Shown here one piece after another: positions 22,701 through 31,800 of a DNA stretch of 64,000 bases. The stretch's first letter is position 1. Each line of letters opens with the position of its first letter. Source of the DNA: Zygnema cylindricum (taxonomy: Eukaryota; Streptophyta; Zygnematophyceae; Zygnematales; Zygnemataceae); NCBI GenBank assembly GCA_037447655.1, contig JBBHKE010000295.1, positions 5,001 through 69,000 on the forward strand, read 5' to 3'. Both the position numbers and the translations under genes were made by a program. Under the pieces are notes generated by a model, which was given only the letters and a program-made list of their open reading frames with translations, did no database searches and was not told the DNA's origin.

Positions 22701-24563
22701 AAAAGCGAAGAGAGAAAGGGGGAGGGAGCAAGAGGGAGAAAGGAGGGAGAGTGAAGAGGTAATAGAGAGAAGGCAGAGAGAAGGATAGAGGAGAGAGAAG
22801 GGAAACAGAGAGGAAAGAGGAGAGAAGGGAGAGAGAGGGAGAGGGAGGGAGCACGAAAGCAGAGAAGGGGGGGCGAGAAGGGAGAAAGAAGGGAGAGAAA
22901 GGGACATAGGACGGAGAAAGGAGAGAAACAGAAGGAAGAGAGAAGGGAGAGAGGAAGGAAAGAGGAAGGAGCGAGAAATGAGCAAGAAGGGAGAGAGAAG
23001 AAGAGAGGAGGGTAGAGAATGGCAAGAGGGAGAGAACAGAGAAAGAGGATAGAGAAAAGGAGAGAGAGAGAGAATAGGGAGAGAGGGAAGAGATGAATAA
23101 GGGAGGGAGAGAGTAGCGAGAGAGACAGAGAGGTGGGAAAGAGAAGCGAGAGGGGAGAAGGAAATGAAGAGAAAAATGAGAGACAGGGGATAAAGAAGGG
23201 AAAGAGAAAGGAGGGATAATGGAGGCAGAAGGGAGAGAGGAGGAAGAGACAAGGGAGAGGAAAAGAGAGAGAGAGAAAATGGAAAGAGAGGGAGAGAAAA
23301 GGGAGAGTGAGAGGGAGAGAGAAGGAAACGAGAGGGAGAGGGAAGGGAGAGAGAGAAGGGAAAGAGATTGAGTGGTAGAGGGAGGGGAGGAGAAGGGAGA
23401 GAGAGAGGGGAGAGAGAAGGGAAATTGGAGAGAGGGAGAAGGCGAGGGAGAGGGAGAGGGAAGGGAAATTGGAGAGAGGGAGAAGGCGAGGGAGAGGGAG
23501 AGGGAGGAGTAGAGGGGGAGAGAGAGAGAAAAAATTTTCATAAAATTGAGAAAGGTACAGTAGTTTCCCAAAAACCAGCCTTTAAATTTTAAATTTATTA
23601 TTTCCGAAATGGAAAAAAAGGGGAATAGTTTTATAATTTTTGGTTAATTAAAGACAAAAATTAAGAATTAAAATAAAAATACAATAAAAAAAAATAAATG
23701 AGAATAATCATAATAGAGAAACTAAATAATTAAGTAAATAAATAAATTTCAAATAACCACTTTAACTCAAAACTCTTTGCATGTTTGAGAATTTTAAACT
23801 CTATCACATTTTTTTTTTTTTTTGTCGTAGATATTCGACAAAATTCTTTGCATTTTTCTTCAATTTTACAAATGAAAAACATGAAAAATATAATATATAT
23901 ACGCCGTACAAAAAAGAAAAACTGTCAAAAAAAAACAAAAAAAAAAACAAGCACAGATTTTTTCCTTTCTCCTCCCCTCCCCCACCCCCTCCTCTCCTCC
24001 CGTACTAGAAAAAGTCCCTACAGAAAATATCCCCAACTAAAAAAATCCGTACAGAAAACCCGTCCCCAAAAAAAAAACCGCCCCATAAAACTCCGTACGA
24101 AAAAAAAATCCTTCCCCAAAAAAAATCCGTACAAAAAAAATGCGTATCAAATTATGGCGAGTGGTACAAAATCCGTACAAAAAAATATGCTCCTCAAATC
24201 ATGAAGAGAGTGGTACAAACTCCGTACAAAAAACCCGTACACAAAAATCCTTACATAAAAATCCGTACATAACAATCCGCACAAAAAAAAATCCGTACGC
24301 AAAAATCCGTACATAACAATCCGCACAAAAAAATCCGCACAAAAAAATCCGTACATAAAAATCCGTACATAAAAATCCGTACATAAAAATGCGTCTCACA
24401 CTACATCCGTACACAATCCTCCTTACTTTATCTTCAGCGAGAAGTAGCAGTCGTCGTATGCGACAATACTGCCGGTGACAGAAAACGACGAATTTGCCAC
24501 GTAAGCCAGGGCACCGACAAATCCCACACGTGTGAAGTTATCGGAGATGCCGCAGGGGGTGTA
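10671..24563 (-). CDS. DM13-DOMON-cytochrome b561 protein (At5g54830-like), 5' and middle exons incomplete
   Basis: A predicted membrane electron-transfer protein. DOMON domains bind haem or sugar outside the membrane; the b561 core carries electrons across it. Exons on the minus strand, in order: 24427-24563 (start uncertain; DM13 N-terminal part, GSIVAYDDCYFSLK), 17361-17467 (tentative DM13 end, LPDKVAVVSIG), 16809-16969 and 15517-16294 (end of DOMON 1, WYVVYAAGPL; full DOMON 2, NCVTSFNGKKLNFVTCSNLG), 14346-14486 (IHGAINVLAWGVLLPIGAL), 13876-13971 (MIHLAIGSTMFALASLQ), 10671-12503 (last helices plus tail). The last five exons join in phase. Four haem-ligand histidines are visible: IHG, PIHRGVQ, MIHLAIG and KVHLSGG. 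After the last helix comes a tail of about 545 mostly disordered residues, including a run of 12 Gly; plant homologues have short tails. The first half of DOMON 1 and the middle of DM13 were not found and may fall in the assembly gap. Confidence 0.8.
12720..13875. repeat. Splice-junction minisatellite in the last intron of the b561 gene
   Basis: Units of 106-127 bp start at about 13335, 13511, 13617, 13740 and 13867 (TTTTCTCACCTGAAGGGATG and variants). Each contains, on the minus strand, GCTCTCGCATCCCTTCAG|GTGAGAAAA, which is the 3' end and donor of exon 13876-13971. Copies are joined by AAACTGTAACAGAAACTG units that extend to about 12720. Only the rightmost copy keeps the whole exon. Confidence 0.75.
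14600..15500. repeat. Purine-rich low-complexity intron DNA
   Basis: GAGAGG/GGGAGA units dominate 14630-15000 and 15380-15490, on the strand opposite to the gene. This leaves a C/T-rich intron in the transcript that leads up to exon 14346-14486. 15040-15370 is ordinary AT-rich sequence. No gene other than the b561 host is visible. Confidence 0.75.
16305..16700. repeat. G-run and GAGGGA array in the DOMON intron
   Basis: 16430-16525 is almost pure G on the + strand, broken by single A or T. It is flanked by GGGAGAGGGAGA units with repeated GAGTTAGGTTTGGGAGAGGAGG segments at about 16363, 16599 and 16668. It can form G-quadruplexes, and it reads as a C tract before the acceptor of exon 15517-16294. 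A (GA)n run also lies at 16758-16795. Proline-rich frames are artefacts. Confidence 0.75.
18110..18339 (-). mobile_element. Possible copia LTR start (3' LTR, minus orientation)
   Basis: On the minus strand the purine tract CAGGGGAG is followed by TGTTGAAATG at 18339, the usual polypurine tract/TG boundary of a copia 3' LTR. The sequence downstream contains a CT microsatellite. I found neither the CA end nor a second LTR, so the left limit is arbitrary. Confidence 0.35.
18369..19220 (-). pseudogene. Ty1/copia RT-RNase H remnant
   Basis: Minus-strand frames show the end of copia reverse transcriptase (YRQVVRSLIYFMNCTRPD, WEAAKRDMRYLIGTRD). They continue into the copia RNase H region (SGYVLYVGNGACCWSSKQQK, AQSTMEAKYMA, VFCDNQAAIAIA, HMDIRLSFVRE, ADMMTKQ). 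At least two frame breaks or stops interrupt it, and the catalytic RT half, integrase and gag are missing. It lies in the large intron of the b561 gene, in the same orientation. Confidence 0.85.
19560..19993. mobile_element. Dispersed element, copy 2
   Basis: Shares GTCTATGATGTCACGCAAAG, GACGTTGTCAACCAACACGA, ATATGATCGTCACACCCTTA and AAACTCGAAAACCG with copy 1 (1-279), in the same order. It ends TTACATGGGGTTGTACCC|TAA. A GGGAGAGGGAGA block (19878-19948) sits inside it. The left end is not defined. 19221-19560 and 19994-20500 show nothing I recognise. Confidence 0.5.
20504..20544. repeat. Perfect 13-bp inverted repeat, 15-base loop
   Basis: CTGACAACCCACC (20504-20516) pairs with GGTGGGTTGTCAG (20532-20544). 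Weaker pairing continues outward (ATTTTTCTGTGTAG against TTATAGAAAAAAAT), giving imperfect 26-27 bp arms. It could be a tiny foldback element or a hairpin in the intron of the b561 gene. Confidence 0.7.
20780..21295. mobile_element. MITE with CACCGTGAATC termini and TA duplication, copy 1
   Basis: The left end CACCGTGAATC (20780-20790) and right end GATTCACGGTG (21285-21295) are perfect inverted repeats. Both are flanked by TA, the Tc1/mariner-type target duplication. Subterminal TAGCGTTGATAACGCTAATT and AATAGCGTCAATCACTCTAATT motifs recur inside. It is 516 bp with no coding. A shorter relative sits at 26868-27073. Confidence 0.65.
21600..21864 (+). pseudogene. LINE coding fragment ending at the assembly gap
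   Basis: The frame beginning near 21600 reads LPPHSLVDVPIFSTL ... ARLLSCGGPGSGSWLFATP. The pattern 'R.LLS..gpgsG.WL.a.P' is a familiar segment found after the reverse-transcriptase core in many LINE polyproteins. It is interrupted by the run of N at 21865, so its downstream part is missing. Recognition is by pattern only. Confidence 0.5.
21865..21874. other. Assembly gap (10 N)
   Basis: Ten N bases join LINE coding on the left to polypurine DNA on the right. A fixed-length N run usually means a gap of unknown true size. Missing exons of the surrounding b561 gene could lie in it. Confidence 0.95.
21875..23533. repeat. 1.66-kb polypurine tract
   Basis: The + strand is almost pure G and A for about 1660 bases. 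It starts G-rich (GGGGGGATGGGGG), becomes GGGAGA/AGAGAAGGGAGA, and ends with two near-identical copies of GGGAAATTGGAGAGAGGGAG at about 23418 and 23461. Minus-strand frames of more than 500 Ser/Leu/Pro codons across it are artefacts of composition. It lies in a b561 intron, so the transcript would be polypyrimidine. 23534-23999 is AT-rich with no gene. Confidence 0.9.
24000..24420. repeat. AAAAATCCGTACA minisatellite next to the DM13 exon
   Basis: About 25 units of 13-16 bp built on AAAAATCCGTACATAA / CAATCCGCACAAAA, cleanest between 24245 and 24390. It ends within ten bases of the donor of exon 24427-24563. The CCGTAC core matches the coding minisatellite of CLS. 24150-24230 contains two copies of a longer unit (ATCCGTACAAAAAAAT ... 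GAGTGGTACAAA). Confidence 0.8.
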
Positions 24564-24594
24564 CTTGGAGAGGCCGCCGAGGCCGGGGGAGAAG

Positions 24595-25030
24595 AGGACG
24601 GGGGGGGGGGGAGGCGGAGAGAGAGAGAGGGAGGGAAGAGAGGAGGAGGAGGGGGAGGAGGAGGGGGAGGAGGAGGGGGAGGGGGAGGAGGAGGGGGAGG
24701 AGGGAGGGGAGGGAGGGGAGGGAGGGGAGGGAGGGGAGGGTGGGGAGGGAACGGGAGAGGAGAGAGGAGGGAGAAGGGCGGAGGGGAGGGGATAAGGGAG
24801 GGGGGAGGGGAGGGGAGGGGGGGAGGGGAGAGGGGAGAGGCCATTTTTGGGAGTGGTTAATGCATTGGGGGAGAAGGGAGGAGGGGGGAGGGAGGGGGGA
24901 GGAGGGAGGAGGGAGGGGGGAGGAGGGAGGAGGGGTGAGGGAGGGGGGAGGAGGGAGGGAGGAAGTAGGAGAGGGAGGCGCAAGAGGGGAAGAGGGAGAG
25001 GTGGGGGAGAGGGAGGGAGTCGCATGGAGA
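24595..25030. repeat. GGGGAGGAGG low-complexity DNA upstream of the DM13 exon
   Basis: Purine-rich + strand (GGAGGAGGGGGA, GGGAGGGGAGGGAGG), which reads as C/T-rich sequence just before the acceptor of exon 24427-24563. A long Pro/Ser frame on the minus strand spans it. Only the last 45 codons of that frame, after the low-complexity part, look like protein. Confidence 0.75.
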
Positions 25031-25039
25031 GAATTAACA

Positions 25040-26867
25040 GTTGGGAAGTTATGTGAGGGGAGATGTCAGCGTCACGTGACCGAAAAAGACAAAATAAAAT
25101 TTCATAAAAACGAAAGCGTACGGAAAAGAACAATTAGAAAAGAGGTACATGGTGACGTGGCAGACTTGGCGAAACGGCAAAAGATGATTTGATTTTTTTG
25201 AAAACTGAAATAATGTTGATTTCATAGACGGATTTTTTTTTTTTTTTTTTTTTTGTATTTTTTTGTATTTTTCATTTTTTGCCTTGTACTTAGTTTCCTG
25301 TATTTACCCGAGAAACCTGGCTTTTTTCTTTTTAGTATTTTATTTAAAGTTCGCACTGTATTTATTGTGTGATTTAATAAAGTTCGAAAGTATAAATTTG
25401 TCCACTCATTTGATAAAAAAACATATAGAAAAGACAAAAAAAAATATTACAGATATCATTTTAGTGCCTAAATAATGTTTTTGAAAAAGAATCGTACGAT
25501 TTAATGCTCATCTGCAATTCGCGTATTTTATTTGTAATATTTTTAATTTTTTATTTTAAATATTCACTTGTATATTTTTTCTAGGGTTAATAATTTAATA
25601 TGTCTAATTAAATATATAGATGATATATATATTATTAATAACTTTATATGCGCATATATTTTCTTTTTTGTGGTAGGTTTCCCGTTCTGCCTCCCTCGGA
25701 AAAGTCAAAATCGATTCAAAATCTGAGACTGCAGTATTAACGCCAACAATTAAATATTCGTACATTTTTGTCTGTATCCCAATGGTACGGATTTTCAAAC
25801 TCTTCGGAGAAAAACGGCGTGCGTATGTCGAATTTTGGCAGATAAGACAACTGAACATATCCGTACAGCATTTATCATGGATGGGGTCGGATGACGTGGC
25901 GGGAAATGCGGATGTGATTGCGATTTTTTTTTATAAAATTTGAAATTTTGATTTGTGGGTATCCAGCCGACAATTTGGACTTTAGTGGAAACGTCGCGTG
26001 AGGACAGGCTGGTGTACGGCGAGTCTTGATCTTGCTGATGCTGTTAGGGCTGATCGAATTTCGTTCAGGTTTTGTACGGACGGCTGCGATTTAGAATACG
26101 GACGGCTGCGATTTAGAATACGGACGGCTGCGATTTAGAATACGGACGGCTGCGATTTAGAATACGGACGGCTGCGATTGGTTCAAGAAAAATGAGCTTC
26201 ATTTACTGTCACTATTGTCCGTTTATGATCCATTGATTCCGATGATGATGATACGCCGCGATTTGGATAATCTCTCTATTTTACATATAAAAAACGTGAT
26301 TTTTTAATTAGAATGGATAATTAAAATATTATTTTGTGGTTCACATTGCTTAGCAGTGATATGTTGTGCCAATTTATTTTTAGGGTTTAAGAATGATATT
26401 TATAAGTTACTTTGATGAACTGTGTAAATAAATTACTGTTGAAACTATGGTTATAAACATATAAAAGAAAATATTGTCAACTCTATTTCGGGTATAAATT
26501 GATTCTAAGTTTAAAATTTAAAGCAAGATTCCGTACATTGCGGCGGATATCCTGCTAGTCTGATTGTACTTAGTTCTGTCTGTTTCGAACTTTGTTATTG
26601 CAGAAAAAGCCAACAGGAAACTCCCGAGAAACTCTTTCCATTTATATATTTTGTCGTTTAGTGAAGCAGTTGCTCCATTACAAACCGGAAAACCGCATAA
26701 GGTCAGAGGGAAACGGACAGATTGGCAAATCTAAAGGCTTCAAAATTTAAAATCTTAAATTTGAAAATTTCTTAGCTCTGGTTGGCTCCGTAATATGCGG
26801 AAAGCAGAAGGAACTGAATGAAAACAGAAAATCAGCTGTCAGTACTCAGAAGTGCAGTGCTCAGATA
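25040..26867. other. Non-coding DNA upstream of the b561 gene
   Basis: Apart from the 22-bp array at 26075-26179, this is AT-rich sequence with poly-T runs (25230-25253) and no convincing reading frame. The promoter and first exon (signal peptide) of the DM13-DOMON-b561 gene should lie here, but I cannot point to them. A CACGTG box occurs at about 25073. Confidence 0.5.
26075..26179. repeat. 22-bp tandem array, 4.8 copies
   Basis: TACGGACGGCTGCGATTTAG plus AA repeats with an exact 22-bp period from 26075 (next units at 26097, 26119, 26141, 26163). The copies are identical, so the expansion is recent. The unit is GC-richer than its surroundings. Confidence 0.95.
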
Positions 26868-27073
26868 CACCGTGTATCGCTATTAGGGTTAATGTTTCTT
26901 TAAATATTTTCTCTGTACACACATGTCGGATTGTGGATCCGACGGTTACGATTGAAAGCTAAGATTTTCAGCTTCGCATTGGCGGTCTCAAACTGAAAAT
27001 TGGACAGGTGTGTACGGATAAAAGATGTTTTAAGTGGCAAAAAAAATATTAACACTAATAGCGATTCGCGGTG
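26868..27073. mobile_element. MITE with CACCGTG termini and TA duplication, copy 2
   Basis: The left end CACCGTGTATCGCTATTAG (26868-26886) pairs with CTAATAGCGATTCGCGGTG (27055-27073) with two mismatches, and pairing continues inward (GGTTAAT/ATTAACA). Both ends are flanked by TA. It is 206 bp and non-coding. It shares its terminal design with the element at 20780-21295, so the two define one small non-autonomous family. Confidence 0.7.
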
Positions 27074-28885
27074 TAGTGGCGTTCACAAAAAAAACAAAAA
27101 AAAAACAAATCATGAAGTGATTTCCTTAATAAGCATTTTTTTCTGGATGTACGGATCACGTCATTCCACGATTAAGCATGTTAATTGCTTATTATCTATA
27201 CTAATTTCTGTTCCAGCGGAGGCCTGAGGTGTATGGGAAATACCTGAAATTCTGAAATTGTCTTTCGGCCTTTTGGCGGACAGCGAAGCAGAGGTACGGT
27301 ATCTGCCACGTGTCGTACGTTTCATTTCCCTGACAGCAAAGCGTCAGTACGGCATGAACTGGCGCGCGGCGAATCTCGCCTCTTTTCTGGTAAATCGCGG
27401 AGTTGTCGGTAGGCAGCAAAACTTTTATGCATGGAAAGAACACGTGGCATCAAAACGTTCGTCTTTTGGAGCTATGGGAAGCAAGATCAAGTCAACAAAG
27501 CGACAAGACTGGATTTTAGCACGTGGCAAAAAAAGTAGCTGGACTGACAACTTGCCGCTTCACACCAAAAGCTGAATAAAACAAAAATTGCGAACCAAAT
27601 GTAGACGCGTGTCAACTCGTATGACTACTTTCCAAAATGTCGGTGAATGCTGATCTACTCATAACGATTTTTTATATTTTTTTTTCCATTGACGACCGCT
27701 GATTGGTCCGATCGTACTTTACCGCCGACAAGCTAGCAGGATGCAGTTGGGCCAGCACTGCCACGTTCCATCCGTACGTCCTCTGGCCGTTTTTCCAGAT
27801 TCATAGATTCTAATGCTTGTTCTTTTTCGGGTCCTCTTGTACGGTAGTACACTGTAGTGATGTCCTGTAACGTCGTCACACGAAGCGCACGAAAAAAGAT
27901 TCTCATTAAGAAAAGTGATTTTGTCGTTTCTCTAATTTAGTGCTGTACCTCAAAAGTCGAAAAGTTTCTAAATTCCAGATTTGACCTAAAAAAAGCGACA
28001 TACAATTAGCAAAGATATGTACGGAATCGAATATTTGATATGATTTTTAGGCTTACAACCATTTTTTTTTTTTATGCCTCAGAAAAAGGATAGAAAATCG
28101 CATTATAATACACCACTTTCCTTTTATTTTTATTTTTTACGGAAAGCATTTCATGTGTGCGACACAACTTTTTTTAAATAACTATGATTCAAAAATAGGA
28201 ATAAAAATTAAAAATAAATGGAATAAAAATGAAAATTATGAAGCTATAAATTCAAAATGCAAGGATACCATATTAATATATTCTGTCTTTTTTGAGATAT
28301 CGAGTTTCTGAAATTTTTGAAGTTTCTTTGCACTTTGCAAAAAAATCTCATTTGTCTTAAACTTGTGTTAAGGATAAAAATAAAAATAAAAAGACAATCA
28401 GTTTTAAAAATTTATCTTTTAGATTTCCTAGAAATCCAACAATCTTCTTCTTTTTTCCCTTTTTTTTTTTGTTGTTGTTGTATAGAAATCCAAAAAGCGC
28501 ATTTTAAAAAGTTCTTTGGCTACCTTTCTTTTTATTTCAAAACCCTAAAATTATAAAATCACAACTACTACAAAGAAAAAGTACACCTGTCCCAAAAAAA
28601 AACCTATTGTACACTATTACTAATTTGTATAACCCAAAACTTGTCAATTTTACTGATTTCTTTGTCTTAAAAGTCTTAAAAGGTCTTTAAAAGTTTTTAA
28701 ACCTTTTAAAACTTTTTTAAAAGTCTCTAGAAGGTCTTAAAAAGTTTTAAAAGGTCCTAAGAAGTGTTAAAAAAATCTTTAAAAGGTTGTTTTTCTGGTT
28801 GGAAATACAAGAAAAAAGTGCAATCCTGTTATGAACCCAAAGATGAAACACATTTTGGGATCGTTTTACCCCATTTATAACCGAT
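27074..28885. other. Intergenic DNA; no gene seen
   Basis: Contains three CACGTG-cored boxes close together (GCCACGTGTC near 27306, ACACGTGGCA near 27450, GCACGTGGCA near 27520), resembling plant G-box/ABRE sites. Degenerate TTAAAAGGTCT units fill 28665-28800. An open + strand frame at 27258-27575 has no recognisable domain and I do not call it a gene. Confidence 0.45.
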
Positions 28886-31800
28886 TTAAGCCCATTCGAT
28901 AAGTTTTCGGACGTAATTTCTAACAATTTCCTCTCCTGCCGGACCGCGTTTTTTGTGACACTGAAAACAATTGGTTCTGCAATTCACATAGAAACAGAAT
29001 AAAGTTAAACTGAACTTGATTTATGTTAAACTGAACTGAATCTCTGCTAAACTGAACTGGGTCTCTGATAAACTGAAGTGAACTGGACAACTGAACTGGA
29101 AAGAACCGAACTGAACAGTACATGTTTCATTAAACTGGATGATATCCGTTCAACTGGAAAAAAATCATTTTTTTTTTGTACTGAATCACATCCGTTGAAA
29201 GGAATTTGAATCATATCGGTTAAACTTAACTGAATCGTTTCTATTTCACCGAACTGAATCATATTGTTGAACTGAATTGGATCATTCAAATCGAGTTCTA
29301 TTCAAGTTTTGGTTTCCGTTATCATTTCCGTTTCCGGTTTCGACTAAAGAACCATATTTTAAAAAAGGACACCAAAAACTTTTAAAATTTTCACGGAAAA
29401 AAGTCGACTAATCAAAAACCCGAATTGATTTCAACATACCTTCGAGGAAAATTAACATTTTTGCAATCTTCACATTCCCAATTTCCGTTAATTCCAGGTT
29501 CCGGTCTCTGATTGCCCGATCCTCCTCCCCCAGAAGCATTTACAGCCGCCGGATCTCCAAATTCCTATTCATAGAAAAAATAGGGTTTTAAACAATTGTA
29601 ATCCATTTTAAGTGGTTATTAAGTGGTTATGAGTAGTTTAAATGTTTTTAATTGATTTTAATTTGCTTAAAGACATTATATTGAATGGAAAAATAGGAAA
29701 ATCAGTTAAACGATTTTAATTTGTTTTAAAACACAATCTATTGACAAAAAACGGGAAAAATCGAATTAAAATGGTCCGAGATACTTTCTATGAATTTGAA
29801 TTTGAAGAGGAAATGGAAAAAAGAAAAGAAAACATAAAAATAAACTCACTCTCAAATAATCACTCGGTCGATCTTCATAATCTTCGAATTTAACTTTCGG
29901 TCTCGAAAGAACGACTCTCCCTCCCGTATTCGAACTTGTGACCGGTGTCACAAGAACAGATCTCGACGAGTGTGAGGTGAAGGTAGCATGTCCTCCTCCC
30001 CCACCTCCTCCCCCTCCTCCTACTCCCCCTCCTCCCACTCCTCCTATGCCTCCCCCAACACCATTTTGCCAAATTGGGTTTTCCGAATACCCGGAGGAAT
30101 ATTTTGTCGGGATTCCGTAAATAGTTTGAGCTCCCGTTACCCCGAGACTCCTCGAATTTTGTAAATTATTATGCAAGTTATTATGCAAATTATTAACCGG
30201 GTTATTGTTGACAGAATTATTATGCATATTATTAATCAAATCATTAACCGGAATTCCCATCGGAGAATTCCCAACGACTGTCGGACCTTTATATGTTACC
30301 TTAGGAGCGTTTAAACCGAAATTTGGCGTATTTAAACTGACATTTGGACCATTTACGCCGAAGCTTGGAGTGTTTAAACCAATAATGGGACCGTTTAAAC
30401 CAAAACTTGGAGGATTCGATGGAACTTGAGTAGAAGAATCTATCGGAGATTCGTGCGAAGAGGGAATTTGAATTCTCGCTTTCATAGTTTGGAGCCATAA
30501 AGCCGCCGAAGCGAGACATTCTCCGGCGTCTCCGATTGGATCGGAGGAAGCGGCAAATAACGCCACAAGTTGCTCGGCTAATCGTTTTCCTTCATTCACG
30601 GCACTGAAAAAAGCAAAAAAAACCACAAAAAATAGTCAATTTTTTATACACAAATTAGTCATTTTTTTCACATGAATTGGTCATTTTTTACACAAGTCAA
30701 ATTTGAGACGAAATAGTCATGCTTTAAGTGATTTTTTTTGCGAATTCATCAGTTTTTTTTGGAGAACTAAGCTTTTAACGCCACAAATTGTTCGGCAAAT
30801 CGTTTTCCTGCATTCAGGGCGCTGAAAAAACATAAAAATCACAGAAAATTGGTCATTTTCTACACGCATTAGTCATATTTAAGACGACTTAGTCATTTGT
30901 TTTGTGAAAATTACGCGGATTCACCATTTTTTCAGGAGAATTAGTCCCTTTTTTGTGTCAGTTAGTGAAAATTTGACGCTACAAGAAGTTTGGCCAATCG
31001 AATTCCTTCATTTGCGGCACTGAAAAAAAAAAAGATAATCACACAATTAGTCATATTTTTACGGAGAATTTACAAGAATTCATCATTTCATAGAGGATAA
31101 GTCAACTTTTCAAGTCATTTACTGAAAAACTAACACAAATTAGTCATTTTTTCCAGCCAGTCGTTTTCTTTCAGTCACATGAACCAAAACAACACAACAA
31201 AACAAAAAAGAAAACGAATACAATAAAAAACTCCTTTTTACCTTTTGTAACTCCCTTTTGATTCACCTTCCCTCCTCCTCTAGATAAATAAGCTATTCTA
31301 TCCAGTACAAAATTAAAAGAAAAAAAACACCACCTTCCCTCTGTTTCCTTCTCCTTCTCCACCTCAACTTCCCTCGTTCCCAAACAAAATTTTCAAACGT
31401 AATAAACCCAAAAAACGAAAAATGACTCCTACTTCTCCGATTCACCTTCCTTTCACCGTCTACAAATCTAAAATACAGTGCTATATCTCGAACAAGTTCA
31501 GAGCGATATATCATGATATCGGCATATCGTGATATAGAGACCCTGAAAAATCGATACTGAAAAAGAAATCTGGGTCGATATCTCGACATTTATCGACTTT
31601 TTCGATATTTATCAACTTGGCCGATATTTATCAACTTTGCCGATATTTATCGACTTTGCCGGTATTTATCGACGTTTGTCGATAAATATCGACGTCACGA
31701 TAACTGGCAATAATCGACCAATAAATGATACCGTACTTAGTATGTAAATCTACACTAAACAGAAAAAATATATCGCGCCAATCTTGACGGAACACTCGAT

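Noticed and set aside
21593-23571. Minus-strand frames of 300-575 codons rich in Ser, Leu and Pro
   Set aside because: They translate the C/T strand of the polypurine tract, run through the N gap and are open in several frames at once. They show no domain.
24423-25133. A 236-codon Pro/Ser-rich protein (cell-wall glycoprotein-like)
   Set aside because: The repeats are composition artefacts. Only the final DM13 exon is credible, and its end is a donor (GTAAGG), not a stop.
26075-26179. CRISPR-like array
   Set aside because: Units are contiguous with no spacers, and the host is eukaryotic. It is a plain 22-bp tandem repeat.
27258-27575. 105-codon + strand open frame
   Set aside because: No recognisable domain, no splice context and no conservation visible. 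Length is within chance for this GC content.
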